In this document: positions 38,539 to 46,224 of the stretch, piece after piece
How the letters are laid out: every line of letters begins with the position of its first letter
Numbering within the stretch: position 1 is the first letter of the stretch
Assembly: GCF_001552475.1 (NCBI RefSeq)
Contig: NZ_BCRG01000005.1
Span: forward strand, 1 to 64,000
DNA from: Microbacterium oleivorans NBRC 103075
GTDB lineage: Bacteria > Actinomycetota > Actinomycetes > Actinomycetales > Microbacteriaceae
Reading direction: 5' to 3'
Length of the DNA stretch: 64,000 bases
Program-made: the position numbers and the translations under genes
Notes under the pieces: generated by a model
Database searches by the model: none
Told to the model about the DNA's origin: nothing
Seen by the model: only the letters and a program-made list of their open reading frames with translations

Positions 38539-39225
38539 TCAGAAGTTGGGGAGGCCGAGCGCCTGGTCGGGGTGCTCGTGGATCATGTAGGCATCGAGAG
38601 TCGCCGACCGGTGGCGACGGGCGGCGTGCTCGATATCGCCGAGGGGCGCGCTCCGCTCGATCAGCACGAGGATCTGCTCGTGCTCGCGGACCGACTCCTG
38701 CGCACGCCCGGGTACGAAGCTGAACGTCGAGTCGCGGAGGTGTCCGAGCCGGCCCCACTCGGTCTGGACGAGTTCCAGCATCCGCGGGTTCGCACAGCGC
38801 TCGAAGAGGGTCGCGTGGAACTCCTGGTTGAGGCGGGTGAACGCGCGCGGGTCGAAGTGGTCGAGCGTCTCGATCATGAGCTCGTTGATCTGCCGCGCTC
38901 GGCGGATGTCGGATTCTGTGAGGGCGCGGGCCGAGAGGGCCGTCGCCGTCCCCTCGAGGATCGACAGGGCTTGCATGCTGTAGCGGTACTGCGAGTCGTC
39001 GACCATCGCGACCCGCGCGCCGACGTTGCGCTCGAAGGTGACGAGGCCCTCGGCCTCGAGCTGGCGGATCGCCTCGCGGACGGGGACGACGCTCATGTCG
39101 AGCTCACCCGCGATGCTGCCGAGAACGAGTCGGTACCCGGGCGTGAACGTCTCCTCGACGATCCGTTCCTTGATCCAGGCGTAGGCCTGCTGGGACTTGC
39201 TCGGAGCCGTCTGCACCTCGGTCAT
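38539..39225 (-). CDS. GntR-family (FCD) regulator of the aromatic cluster
   Basis: A 228-residue regulator. The winged helix at about 10-75 reads YAWIKERIVEETFTPGYRLVLGSIAGELDMSVVPVREAIRQLEAEGLV. The C-terminal FCD domain has ARQINELMIETLDHFDPRAFTRLNQEFHATLFERCAN. The FCD branch senses small organic acids, so a pathway intermediate is a likely effector (inference). It is embedded in the operon it probably controls: it overlaps the FAH-RraA gene by 4 bp and lies 22 bp before hpaE. Confidence 0.9.
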   Translation of the reverse strand: MTEVQTAPSKSQQAYAWIKERIVEETFTPGYRLVLGSIAGELDMSVVPVREAIRQLEAEGLVTFERNVGARVAMVDDSQYRYSMQALSILEGTATALSARALTESDIRRARQINELMIETLDHFDPRAFTRLNQEFHATLFERCANPRMLELVQTEWGRLGHLRDSTFSFVPGRAQESVREHEQILVLIERSAPLGDIEHAARRHRSATLDAYMIHEHPDQALGLPNF

Positions 39226-40718
39226 CGTGCGTCCCGCTCGGCGTCGAAGCGTGCGCGCCACGTGGCGTTCATCGGGAACAGTCCGTCGACCGGTTCGCCC
39301 TCGGCGACGCGAGCCGCGATCCAGGCATCCTCGTCCTCCTGCGCGAGCGCGGCGTCGGCCACCACCTCGGCCAGAGCGGGCGGCAGGACGATGACGCCGT
39401 CGCCATCGCCGATGATGATGTCGCCCGGTTGCACGGTCGTGCCGCCGCACGCGATCGTGACGCCGGTGTCCCACGGCACATGCTTGCGGCCGAGGACGGC
39501 GGGGTGTGCTCCGGCCGAGTAGACAGGGAGGCCGATGGCCGCGACAGCCGCGGCATCCCGCACGCCCCCGTCGGTGACGATGCCGGCGGCCCCGCGCGCA
39601 TGGGCCCGGAGGGCGAGGATGTCGCCGAGCGTTCCCGAGCCGGTCTCGCCGCGTGCCTCGATGACGATGACCTCACCCTCACCGACGGCGTCGAACGCGC
39701 GCTTCTGTGCGTTGTAGCCGCCGCCGTGGCTGTGGAAGAGGTCTTCGCGGTTCGGCACGAAGCGCAGGGTCGACGCGACCCCGACGAGCTTCGCGTCGGG
39801 GTGGAGCGGAGCGACCCCGTCGATCGTGACGTTGTCGAGGCCGTGTTTGCGCAGCTGCTGGGACAGCCCTGCGACGGGGACGCGCTCGAGCTTCGCGCGG
39901 AGTTCGGGAGAGAGGGCGGATGCCGCTCCCAGCCCGGCGGCCTCCCGAGACCCCCAGGCCTCCTCGCGCTGCATATCGTCCACCTGCGGGAACGAGCCGA
40001 GCGTCCGGTCGAACGGCACGTCGGGTCCGTCGACGACCGTCGTGACGAGGCGCCCAGTGCTCTCCCCGCTGGCGGGGGAGTCGACCTCGATCTCGACGAC
40101 GTCGCCGGGGACGATGACCGACGAGCCCGCCGGCGTCCCCGTGAGGATCACATCGCCCGGCTCCAGAGTGGTGTGCTGCGACAGGTCGGCGACGATCTGC
40201 GCGAGGGGGAAGAGGAGATCGTCGGTCGTCCCGTCCTGAGCGAGCTCCCCGTTGACCCAGGTGCGGACGCGCAGTCGAGTCGGGTCGACGCGGCGGGCGT
40301 CGAGCACGGCAGGGCCGAGGGGAGTGAAGCCGTCGCCGCTCTTGGAGCGGACGTTCGACCCCTTGTCGTTCGCCCGCAGGTCGTAGAGGCCGAGGTCGTT
40401 CGCTGCGGTCACGCCCGCGACGTGCTCCCAGGCTCGGTCGACTCCCACGCGTCGGGCCGCGGCACCGATGATCAGGGCGATCTCGCCCTCGAAGGCGAGC
40501 AGTTCGGTTCCGGCGGGGCGCTCGACCGTGGCGCCCGAGGCGGCGACGGAACTCGACGCCTTGAAGAAGTAAGAGGGGGCGGCGGGCGTCCGTCCGCGCT
40601 GCGCGGCCCGGGAACGGTAGTTCAGGTGGACGGCGACGATCTTGCCCGGCCGACCGGGGAGGGCGGCGTAGCGAGGATCGCGGGATGCGGCATCCGTCGC
40701 CGTGTCGTCGTTCTGCAT
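39222..40718 (-). CDS. fused fumarylacetoacetate-hydrolase-family / RraA-family enzyme
   Basis: A 498-residue two-domain protein. Residues about 25-240 are an FAH domain: LLAFEGEIALIIG (metal Glu pair), GLYDLRANDKGSNVRSKSGDGFTPLGP (metal Asp, conserved Lys) and GDVILTGTPAGSS. Residues about 285-490 are an RraA/HMG-aldolase domain: GTLGDILALRAHARGAAGIVTDGGVRD and VQPGDIIIGDGDGVIVLPP. The FAH half probably does the HpaG-type decarboxylation and isomerisation of 5-oxo-pent-3-ene-1,2,5-tricarboxylate. The RraA half may add a second decarboxylase or aldolase activity. It is the promoter-proximal gene of the minus-strand hpa operon. ATG at 40718 follows GGGAG. Confidence 0.88.
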   Translation of the reverse strand: MQNDDTATDAASRDPRYAALPGRPGKIVAVHLNYRSRAAQRGRTPAAPSYFFKASSSVAASGATVERPAGTELLAFEGEIALIIGAAARRVGVDRAWEHVAGVTAANDLGLYDLRANDKGSNVRSKSGDGFTPLGPAVLDARRVDPTRLRVRTWVNGELAQDGTTDDLLFPLAQIVADLSQHTTLEPGDVILTGTPAGSSVIVPGDVVEIEVDSPASGESTGRLVTTVVDGPDVPFDRTLGSFPQVDDMQREEAWGSREAAGLGAASALSPELRAKLERVPVAGLSQQLRKHGLDNVTIDGVAPLHPDAKLVGVASTLRFVPNREDLFHSHGGGYNAQKRAFDAVGEGEVIVIEARGETGSGTLGDILALRAHARGAAGIVTDGGVRDAAAVAAIGLPVYSAGAHPAVLGRKHVPWDTGVTIACGGTTVQPGDIIIGDGDGVIVLPPALAEVVADAALAQEDEDAWIAARVAEGEPVDGLFPMNATWRARFDAERDAR

Positions 40719-40753
40719 CTCGTGAGCTCCCTCGCCCTTGCGTCGTATCTCAA

Positions 40754-40765
40754 ATCGTATATGAT
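40754..40765. promoter_or_regulatory. candidate GntR operator in the divergent hpa promoter region
   Basis: ATCGTATATGAT is palindromic at 10 of 12 positions. It lies in the 104-bp gap between the divergent FAH-RraA gene (start 40718) and the MHS transporter (start 40823). It is the only AT-rich patch there, so it may overlap promoter elements. Binding by the cluster's FCD-type regulator would control both arms. Confidence 0.45.
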
Positions 40766-40822
40766 CGGGCTGCACCGGACAACCGGGAATCGACGAAGAC
40801 GTCGGATGACACAGGAGTCAGC

Positions 40823-42205
40823 ATGAGCACTTCCCCCGCCCCTCGAGGGTTCACCCCCACCGGGACCATCGCGACCGCCGCGGACCGCCGCCGCGTCGTG
40901 TTCGCCACCGTCGTCGGGACCACCGTCGAGTGGTACGACTTTTTCATCTACGCGACCGCGGTCGGACTGGTCTTCGGCCAGCTCTTCTTCGCCCCACTGG
41001 GCAAGGACAGCGTTCTGATCGGCTTCGCCACGGTCGGCGTGAGCTTCCTGTTCCGTCCGCTCGGAGCGTTCCTCGCCGGCCACCTCGGCGACAAGTACGG
41101 CCGCAAGGTCGTGCTCATGTGGACGCTCATCCTCATGGGCGTCGCGACGGCGCTCATCGGCGTCTTGCCGAGTGCCGAATCGATCGGCCTGGCCGCGCCG
41201 GTGATCCTGGTTCTGCTCCGCATCCTGCAGGGAATCTCCGCCGGTGGCGAGTGGGGCGGTGCGGTGCTGATGGCGGTCGAGCACGCCCCCAAGACGCGGC
41301 GCGGCGCGTTCGGTGCTTCGCCGCAGATCGGCGTTCCGCTCGGACTGCTGCTCGCATCGGGCGTCATGGCGCTCATGTCGGCGATCGCACCGGGGGAGCA
41401 GTTCCTGCAGTGGGGCTGGCGGGTGCCGTTCCTGCTGAGCGTCGTCCTCATCCTGGTCGGCTGGTACGTCCGCCGCCGGGTCGAGGAGAGCCCTGTCTTC
41501 CTCGAGCTCGCCGAGCGCAAAGAGCACAGTCGGATGCCGATCGTCGAGCTGTTCCGCAAGCACGCGGTGCTCGTGATCATCGCCGCGTTCGTCTTCGCCG
41601 GGAACAACGCCGTCGGCTACATGACCACCGGTGGGTACATCCAGGGCTACGCGACCAACCCCGAAGGTCCGCTCGGTCTCGAGCGGGGCGAGGTTCTCTG
41701 GGCGGTGACCGGGTCGGCCATCACCTGGCTGCTTTCGACGCTCGTCGCCGGATTCGCCTCGGACCGGTTCGGCCGGCGGACGACGTACATCGCGGGGTGG
41801 ATCATGCAGCTCGTGGGCGTCTTCACTCTCTTCCCGTTGGTCAACACCGGCAACGTCTTCGTCCTGTTCCTGGGACTCGCGATCCTCACGATCGGGCTCG
41901 GCTTCACCTACGGACCGCAGGCGGCGCTCTACGCCGAGCTGTTCCCCGCCTCGATCCGGTTCTCGGGGGTGTCGATCTCGTACGCCATCGGCGCGATCCT
42001 CGGCGGCGCCTTCGCGCCGACGATCGCGACCGCTCTGGTCGCCGCGTTCGGGTCGACCACCCCGGTCACCTGGTACCTCGCCGGCATGACCGTGCTCGGG
42101 CTCGTCGCGACCCTGCTGCTGCGGGATCGCAGCGGCATCCCGCTCGACCCCGATCACGAAGCAGAGCAGTCGGTCAGTCCCGTCCGCGGTCTGACGCGCG
42201 CCTGA
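40823..42205 (+). CDS. MFS transporter, metabolite:proton symporter (MHS) type
   Basis: A 460-residue protein with twelve membrane segments. The start of TM1, VVGTTVEWYDFFIYATAVGLVF, and the loop GHLGDKYGRKVVLMWTLILMGVATALIG are typical of the MHS family (ShiA/ProP/KgtP). A second motif, ASDRFGRRTTYIAGW, marks the C half. AGGAG precedes the ATG. It is divergent from the hpa operon and followed after 18 bp by the aromatic hydroxylase gene, so import of a hydroxylated aromatic acid is inferred. Confidence 0.88.
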   Translation: MSTSPAPRGFTPTGTIATAADRRRVVFATVVGTTVEWYDFFIYATAVGLVFGQLFFAPLGKDSVLIGFATVGVSFLFRPLGAFLAGHLGDKYGRKVVLMWTLILMGVATALIGVLPSAESIGLAAPVILVLLRILQGISAGGEWGGAVLMAVEHAPKTRRGAFGASPQIGVPLGLLLASGVMALMSAIAPGEQFLQWGWRVPFLLSVVLILVGWYVRRRVEESPVFLELAERKEHSRMPIVELFRKHAVLVIIAAFVFAGNNAVGYMTTGGYIQGYATNPEGPLGLERGEVLWAVTGSAITWLLSTLVAGFASDRFGRRTTYIAGWIMQLVGVFTLFPLVNTGNVFVLFLGLAILTIGLGFTYGPQAALYAELFPASIRFSGVSISYAIGAILGGAFAPTIATALVAAFGSTTPVTWYLAGMTVLGLVATLLLRDRSGIPLDPDHEAEQSVSPVRGLTRA

Positions 42206-42223
42206 CCTCGACGAGGAGCACCC

Positions 42224-44104
42224 ATGCAGTTCCACCACCACGGCTACGTCTCGGGCGATCCGCGGGTCCTCCCCGCCGCAGGCACCGGGATCGACCGCCC
42301 CGACGAACTCCCCGATGAGACGGACGTCCTCATCGTGGGGTCGGGTCCCGCCGGGATGCTGCTGGCCGCCCAGATGTCGCAGTTCCCGCAGGTCTCGACC
42401 CGCCTCATCGAGCGGCGAAGCGGTCGGCTGGAGCTCGGACAGGCCGACGGCATCCAGCCGCGGTCGGTGGAGACGTTCCAGGCGTTCGGGTTTGCCGAGC
42501 GGATCGTCGCCGAGGCCTACAACATCGGCTACATGAACTTCTGGGGCCCCGATCCGTCCGACCCGCGCCGCATCCGTCGGACGTCTCGAACCGATGACTA
42601 CGGGCTGAAGATCAGCGAGTTCCCGCACCTCATCGTCAACCAGGCGCGCGTGCTCGACTACTTCGCCGAGGCCGCCGCCCAGGGGCCGGGACGCATCGTG
42701 CCCGACTACGGCGTCGAGTTCGTCGGGTTGGAGGTGCCTGAGGATGCCGCGGCCCCCGTCGCCGTCACGGTCCGGCACGTCGACGGTCCGCGAGCGGGGG
42801 AGGAGCGCGTGATCCGCGCACGGTACGTCGTCGGATGCGACGGTGCGCGCAGCGGCGTGCGGCAGGCGATCGGCCGGGTCCATGTGGGCGATGCGTCGCT
42901 GCATGCCTGGGGCGTCATGGACGTGCTGGTCGACACCGACTTTCCCGACTGGCGCATCAAGTGCGCGATCAACAGCACGGCCGGCAACATCCTCCACATT
43001 CCCCGCGAGGGCGGGTACCTCAGCCGCATGTACATCGACCTCGGCGCCGTCTCGGCCGACGACAACCATCGCGTCCGTCAGACTCCCATCGAGGAGGTCA
43101 TCCGGCGGGCGAACGAGATCCTCCACCCCTACGCGATCGACGTGAAGCAGGTCGCCTGGCACAGCGTCTACGAGGTCGGCCATCGTGTGACCGACGGGTT
43201 CGACGATGTGCCTGAGGGGGAGGATCGAGACCCGCGCGTGTTCCTCACCGGGGATGCTTGCCACACGCACAGCGCCAAGGCCGGCCAGGGGATGAACGTG
43301 TCGATGCAGGACGGGTTCAATCTGGGCTGGAAGCTCGGTCACGTGCTGACCGGGCTTGCCCCGGCATCCCTTCTCGCCACCTACGGAGCCGAACGGCGGC
43401 CGGTCGCGCAGCAGCTGATCGACTTCGACAAGGAGTGGTCGTCGTTGATGGCGCGCAAGCCCGAGGAGATCACCGACCCGGAGGATCTCGCGACCTACTA
43501 TCTCGCGACCGCCGAGTTCCCTTCGGGGTTCATGACGCGGTACGAGCGGTCGGCGATCGTCGGCGGAACCGAGCACGAGCGTCTCGCTACCGGGTTCCCC
43601 GTGGGCAAGCGGCTGAAGTCGGCCGAGGTCGTTCGAGTCGCGGACGGCAACGTCGTGCACCTCGGCCACCACGCGAAGGCGGACGGCCGATGGCGCGTGT
43701 ACGCCTTCGCGGACCAGTCGTGCGAGAGACTCGCCGACTGGGCGGAGTGGTTCGGCTCGGCATCCGGTCCCACCGCCCGGCACGCTCCCGTAGGGGCTGA
43801 TCCCGACGCGGTGTTCGACGCGAAGGTGATCTATCCGCGCTCGTATGAGGATGTCGAGATGGCCGCGGTTCCGGGCGTCTTCCGGCCCCACTCCGGCCCG
43901 CTCGGGCTCATGGACTGGGAGAAGGTCTACGCGGCGGGGCCGTCGACGTGGACGGATGTCGACATCTTCGCCGAGCGGGGGATTTCGCCGGAAGGTGCGG
44001 TCGTGGTCGTGCGGCCCGACCAGTACGTCGCCGCCGTCCTGCCGCTGACCGCGACGGCAGAGTTGGGTGAGTTCCTCGCCGGAGCGCTCCGGCCGGTCAG
44101 CTGA
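42224..44104 (+). CDS. single-component FAD aromatic hydroxylase (phenol 2-monooxygenase / MobA type)
   Basis: A 626-residue group A flavoprotein. FAD motifs: VLIVGSGPAGMLLAAQ (about residue 35), VVGCDGARSGVRQAIG, and VFLTGDACHTHSAKAGQGMNVSMQDGFNLGWKL. The C-terminal 170 residues match the thioredoxin-like domain of phenol hydroxylase and 3-hydroxybenzoate 4-hydroxylase. It uses NAD(P)H and O2 to add an ortho hydroxyl. Linked to hpaDEHI it most likely makes homoprotocatechuate from 3- or 4-hydroxyphenylacetate; this is inference. GGAG precedes the ATG at 42224. Confidence 0.88.
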   Translation: MQFHHHGYVSGDPRVLPAAGTGIDRPDELPDETDVLIVGSGPAGMLLAAQMSQFPQVSTRLIERRSGRLELGQADGIQPRSVETFQAFGFAERIVAEAYNIGYMNFWGPDPSDPRRIRRTSRTDDYGLKISEFPHLIVNQARVLDYFAEAAAQGPGRIVPDYGVEFVGLEVPEDAAAPVAVTVRHVDGPRAGEERVIRARYVVGCDGARSGVRQAIGRVHVGDASLHAWGVMDVLVDTDFPDWRIKCAINSTAGNILHIPREGGYLSRMYIDLGAVSADDNHRVRQTPIEEVIRRANEILHPYAIDVKQVAWHSVYEVGHRVTDGFDDVPEGEDRDPRVFLTGDACHTHSAKAGQGMNVSMQDGFNLGWKLGHVLTGLAPASLLATYGAERRPVAQQLIDFDKEWSSLMARKPEEITDPEDLATYYLATAEFPSGFMTRYERSAIVGGTEHERLATGFPVGKRLKSAEVVRVADGNVVHLGHHAKADGRWRVYAFADQSCERLADWAEWFGSASGPTARHAPVGADPDAVFDAKVIYPRSYEDVEMAAVPGVFRPHSGPLGLMDWEKVYAAGPSTWTDVDIFAERGISPEGAVVVVRPDQYVAAVLPLTATAELGEFLAGALRPVS

Positions 44105-44128
44105 TCTCGGCGCGCCGGCCGTCGAGCC

Positions 44129-44173
44129 GTCGCAGATGGTCGCCCGCGCGGCGTAATGCCGACCATCTGCGAC
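44129..44173. repeat. inverted repeat after the hydroxylase gene
   Basis: Perfect 13-bp arms GTCGCAGATGGTC (44129-44141) and GACCATCTGCGAC (44161-44173) with a 19-nt interior, 25 bp after the hydroxylase stop. Two CTCGGCGCGCC words flank it (44106 and 44176). It may terminate the MHS-hydroxylase operon. Confidence 0.65.
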
Positions 44174-44191
44174 GTCTCGGCGCGCCGAGCC

Positions 44192-44236
44192 GACGTGAAG
44201 TGTCGAAATGCCGCTCTCATGACGACACTTTGCGTC
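44192..44236. repeat. second inverted repeat next to the first
   Basis: Arms GACGTGAAGTGTCG (44192-44205) and CGACACTTTGCGTC (44223-44236) pair at 12 of 14 positions around 17 nt. With the element at 44129 it makes two consecutive hairpins in 110 bp at the edge of the accessory region. Confidence 0.6.
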
Positions 44237-44271
44237 GGTTCGACGCGGACGTCGGCAGCTAGGGTCGGGGT

Positions 44272-44511
44272 GTGGACGCCATCAACCCCCTCATCCCCAG
44301 CGGATACGACATCGCGTGGTCTGTCGTCGCGCTCGTGGGCGCTGTGCTGGCGATCGTCGCGCTGGTGTCGCTCGCCCGTTCCGCCCGACACCTCAGCGCA
44401 CGGCAGGCGCTCGGATGGGTACTGCTCACGATCTTCATCCCGATCCTCGGGCCCGTCACCTGGCTCGCGATCGGCCGACGAGCGCAAGGGATGCCTCCTC
44501 GCGAGGCGTGA
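44272..44511 (+). CDS. small PLDc_N-like membrane protein
   Basis: A 79-residue protein with two membrane segments, DIAWSVVALVGAVLAIVALVS and ALGWVLLTIFIPILGPVTWLAIG. The second matches the phospholipase D nuclease N-terminal (PLDc_N) pattern, found in many short actinobacterial membrane proteins. GTG at 44272 is the start; only a weak GGGG lies upstream. A hairpin terminator follows. Confidence 0.7.
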   Translation: MDAINPLIPSGYDIAWSVVALVGAVLAIVALVSLARSARHLSARQALGWVLLTIFIPILGPVTWLAIGRRAQGMPPREA

Positions 44512-44547
44512 CACGCCGAGAAGCCCCTCGGATGCCGCCTCGTGAAC

Positions 44548-44576
44548 GGCCGCTCGACCTCCGAGTCCGAGCGGCC
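44548..44576 (+). terminator. terminator after the PLDc_N gene
   Basis: Arms GGCCGCTCG (44548-44556) and CGAGCGGCC (44568-44576) are perfect over 9 bp with an 11-nt loop, followed by TTTC. It starts 36 nt after the stop of the small membrane protein. Confidence 0.7.
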
Positions 44577-44695
44577 TTTCCCGTCGGAACCGTGCTCCTC
44601 CGCGCGATGGGTGCGAGGACCCGTCTCTGCAGCGCAATAATCGAGCGAGCGGTCTCACCCCGACATCGCCTCTTTTACCCACCCGAGGACGACTA

Positions 44696-45073
44696 ATGGT
44701 GTTCCACAGCAAGGCAACGCTCGAGCACTGGGTGGCGGAATTCATTGACGCGCGGAGCGCCGGCGAGGAGATCCGAGTCGCCGTGCAAGACGGTTCCGGC
44801 GGAGAGGACACCGGTCTGGTGCTGATCCCTCTGGATAGTGCGCCGAACGAGGTGTGGATCGAACCTCGCGACGAGGGTGACGATCTCAGCTGGCACGTGT
44901 TCATCCAGCCGGCGGAACAGACGCTCGAGCTGACGAGCTTCGAGCTCAACGCCCTCACGCACGAACTTCAGATCGCAGCCGAGCTGTGCGCCTTCCTTCA
45001 GGAGAAGTCCCTCGGCCACTCCGAGCCGGAACCGGCCGCAGAGTCGGAGTCCGAATCCTCCTCGGCGGAGTGA
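44696..45073 (+). CDS. hypothetical acidic protein
   Basis: A 125-residue acidic cytoplasmic protein with no recognised domain. It has an alternating strand pattern in the middle (GLVLIPLDSAPNEVWIEPRDEG) and a helix TSFELNALTHELQIAAELCAFLQ. The last 20 residues are a Glu/Ser tail. No strong ribosome binding site; the upstream region 44577-44695 should hold its promoter. Codon use is less GC-extreme than in neighbours. Confidence 0.6.
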   Translation: MVFHSKATLEHWVAEFIDARSAGEEIRVAVQDGSGGEDTGLVLIPLDSAPNEVWIEPRDEGDDLSWHVFIQPAEQTLELTSFELNALTHELQIAAELCAFLQEKSLGHSEPEPAAESESESSSAE

Positions 45074-45106
45074 TCCAGCCTCCGGCGCTGGTCCGGCGGA
45101 GAACGG

Positions 45107-45580
45107 TCAGGCTGCAACGCTCCCTTCGACGGCATCCGTCACAGCTTCGAGGAACGCTTCGATGTGGCGGAGTTCAGACGGGCTGAGCTGTTCGGCAACG
45201 TCTTCCATCAGCTCATCCAGCGCCCCGAACGTCGCTCGCATCTCTCGTTTGGCGAGCTCCGTGGCCGCCACAGACACTGCTCGTCGGTCGCCGGCCACCA
45301 CGTGTCGCTCGATCCGTCCCGTGCGTTCGAGCTTGTCGATCATGGTGGTCACCGACGCCGAAGAGATCCCGAGATGCTGGATGAGCGCGTGAGGCCTTGC
45401 GGCGTGGTCGCGCTGCTGCATCAGAAAACGGAGTGCCTCGAACTCGTTCGCACTGATCCCTAGGGAGCGCCGCGCACGGGTCAGCATGTCGGACTCGGCC
45501 ACTCGGTAGTGCCGCAACATGGCGAGGACTCGCCGCGCCTCGTGCCGCGCGACCCGTGGGGTCACATCGCTACTGTTCAT
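45107..45580 (-). CDS. MarR-family transcriptional regulator
   Basis: A 157-residue regulator. The winged helix reads LGISANEFEALRFLMQQRDHAARPHALIQHLGISSASVTTMIDKLERTGRIERHVVAGDRRAVSVAATE, with the beta-hairpin wing DRR motif. ATG at 45580 follows GGAG by 6 bases. It lies downstream of the hydrolase-SRPBCC pair on the same strand, 119 bp away, and may regulate them. The effector is unknown. Confidence 0.88.
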   Translation of the reverse strand: MNSSDVTPRVARHEARRVLAMLRHYRVAESDMLTRARRSLGISANEFEALRFLMQQRDHAARPHALIQHLGISSASVTTMIDKLERTGRIERHVVAGDRRAVSVAATELAKREMRATFGALDELMEDVAEQLSPSELRHIEAFLEAVTDAVEGSVAA

Positions 45581-45699
45581 CGCGCTCCACTCACGCCGCC
45601 TGGCTGAGGCCCACAGTAGTGCGCGCTTCGCGCTTGTCTGCTCCCGTAGCGCGACGCCGTGCCACGTGGTAACCCATGGCTCGGAACAGGCGGGCTCGG

Positions 45700-46224
45700 T
45701 CAGCGCACCGCTGCGAGCACGAGCGGGTCTGAGCAACCTCTCGCAAAGCCCTGGATGCGCCGGTCCATGTCGCGCTGCAGGATGACCGCGCCGATCCGTT
45801 CGGCGAGCGGTGCCAGCCATTTCGGGCGGCAGACGAAGTTGTACCGCCACACGGCGAGGGTGCTGCCAGGGTCGTCGGCGGCGGGCGTGAACTTCCAGCC
45901 GCCGGCGAGACGCTCGAAGAACCAGGACCCCTTGGTCATCTTCATGCCGACGTTCGATGGCGGGTTGTAGGAGACGTATTCGCTCTCCATCCGGAACCCG
46001 AAGCGCTGCACGGTGTAGGTGCGCACACCCTTCCCTGGAGCGGTCGCGTCGCCAATGAAATACTGGCGGCGGATGAAGGGATCCCAGCGCTTGCGGGTCT
46101 CGCCCGTGGTCTGCGACACCGCGAACGCCTCCTCAACCGGGACCGGGACGACGCAGCGGGACTCGATGACGGGCATGGACTCATCGTGACAGGCCCGGCA
46201 GCCGCCGGGTTGATCCCGATCCAC
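45700..46224 (-). CDS. SRPBCC (START-like) family protein
   Basis: A 174-residue polyketide-cyclase-like protein: VIESRCVVPVPVEEAFAVSQTTGETRKRWDPF at the start of the fold, then a strand-rich core and a C-terminal helix LAPLAERIGAVILQRDMDRRIQGF. GTG at 46224 follows the upstream stop directly, and GGGAGG stands 8 bases before it, better than the internal ATG at 46176. It is coupled to the hydrolase gene; a lipid or aromatic ligand is a family-level guess. Confidence 0.78.
   Translation of the reverse strand: MDRDQPGGCRACHDESMPVIESRCVVPVPVEEAFAVSQTTGETRKRWDPFIRRQYFIGDATAPGKGVRTYTVQRFGFRMESEYVSYNPPSNVGMKMTKGSWFFERLAGGWKFTPAADDPGSTLAVWRYNFVCRPKWLAPLAERIGAVILQRDMDRRIQGFARGCSDPLVLAAVR

Noticed and set aside
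40622..43891. 1089-codon open frame on the minus strand
   Set aside because: Antisense shadow of the MHS transporter and the FAD hydroxylase, both with clear family motifs; typical for high-GC DNA.
44129..44236. Pair of hairpins considered as an attachment site or tRNA remnant marking the island edge
   Set aside because: No matching direct repeat was found near 54.7 kb and no integrase or tRNA is present, so an att site cannot be supported.
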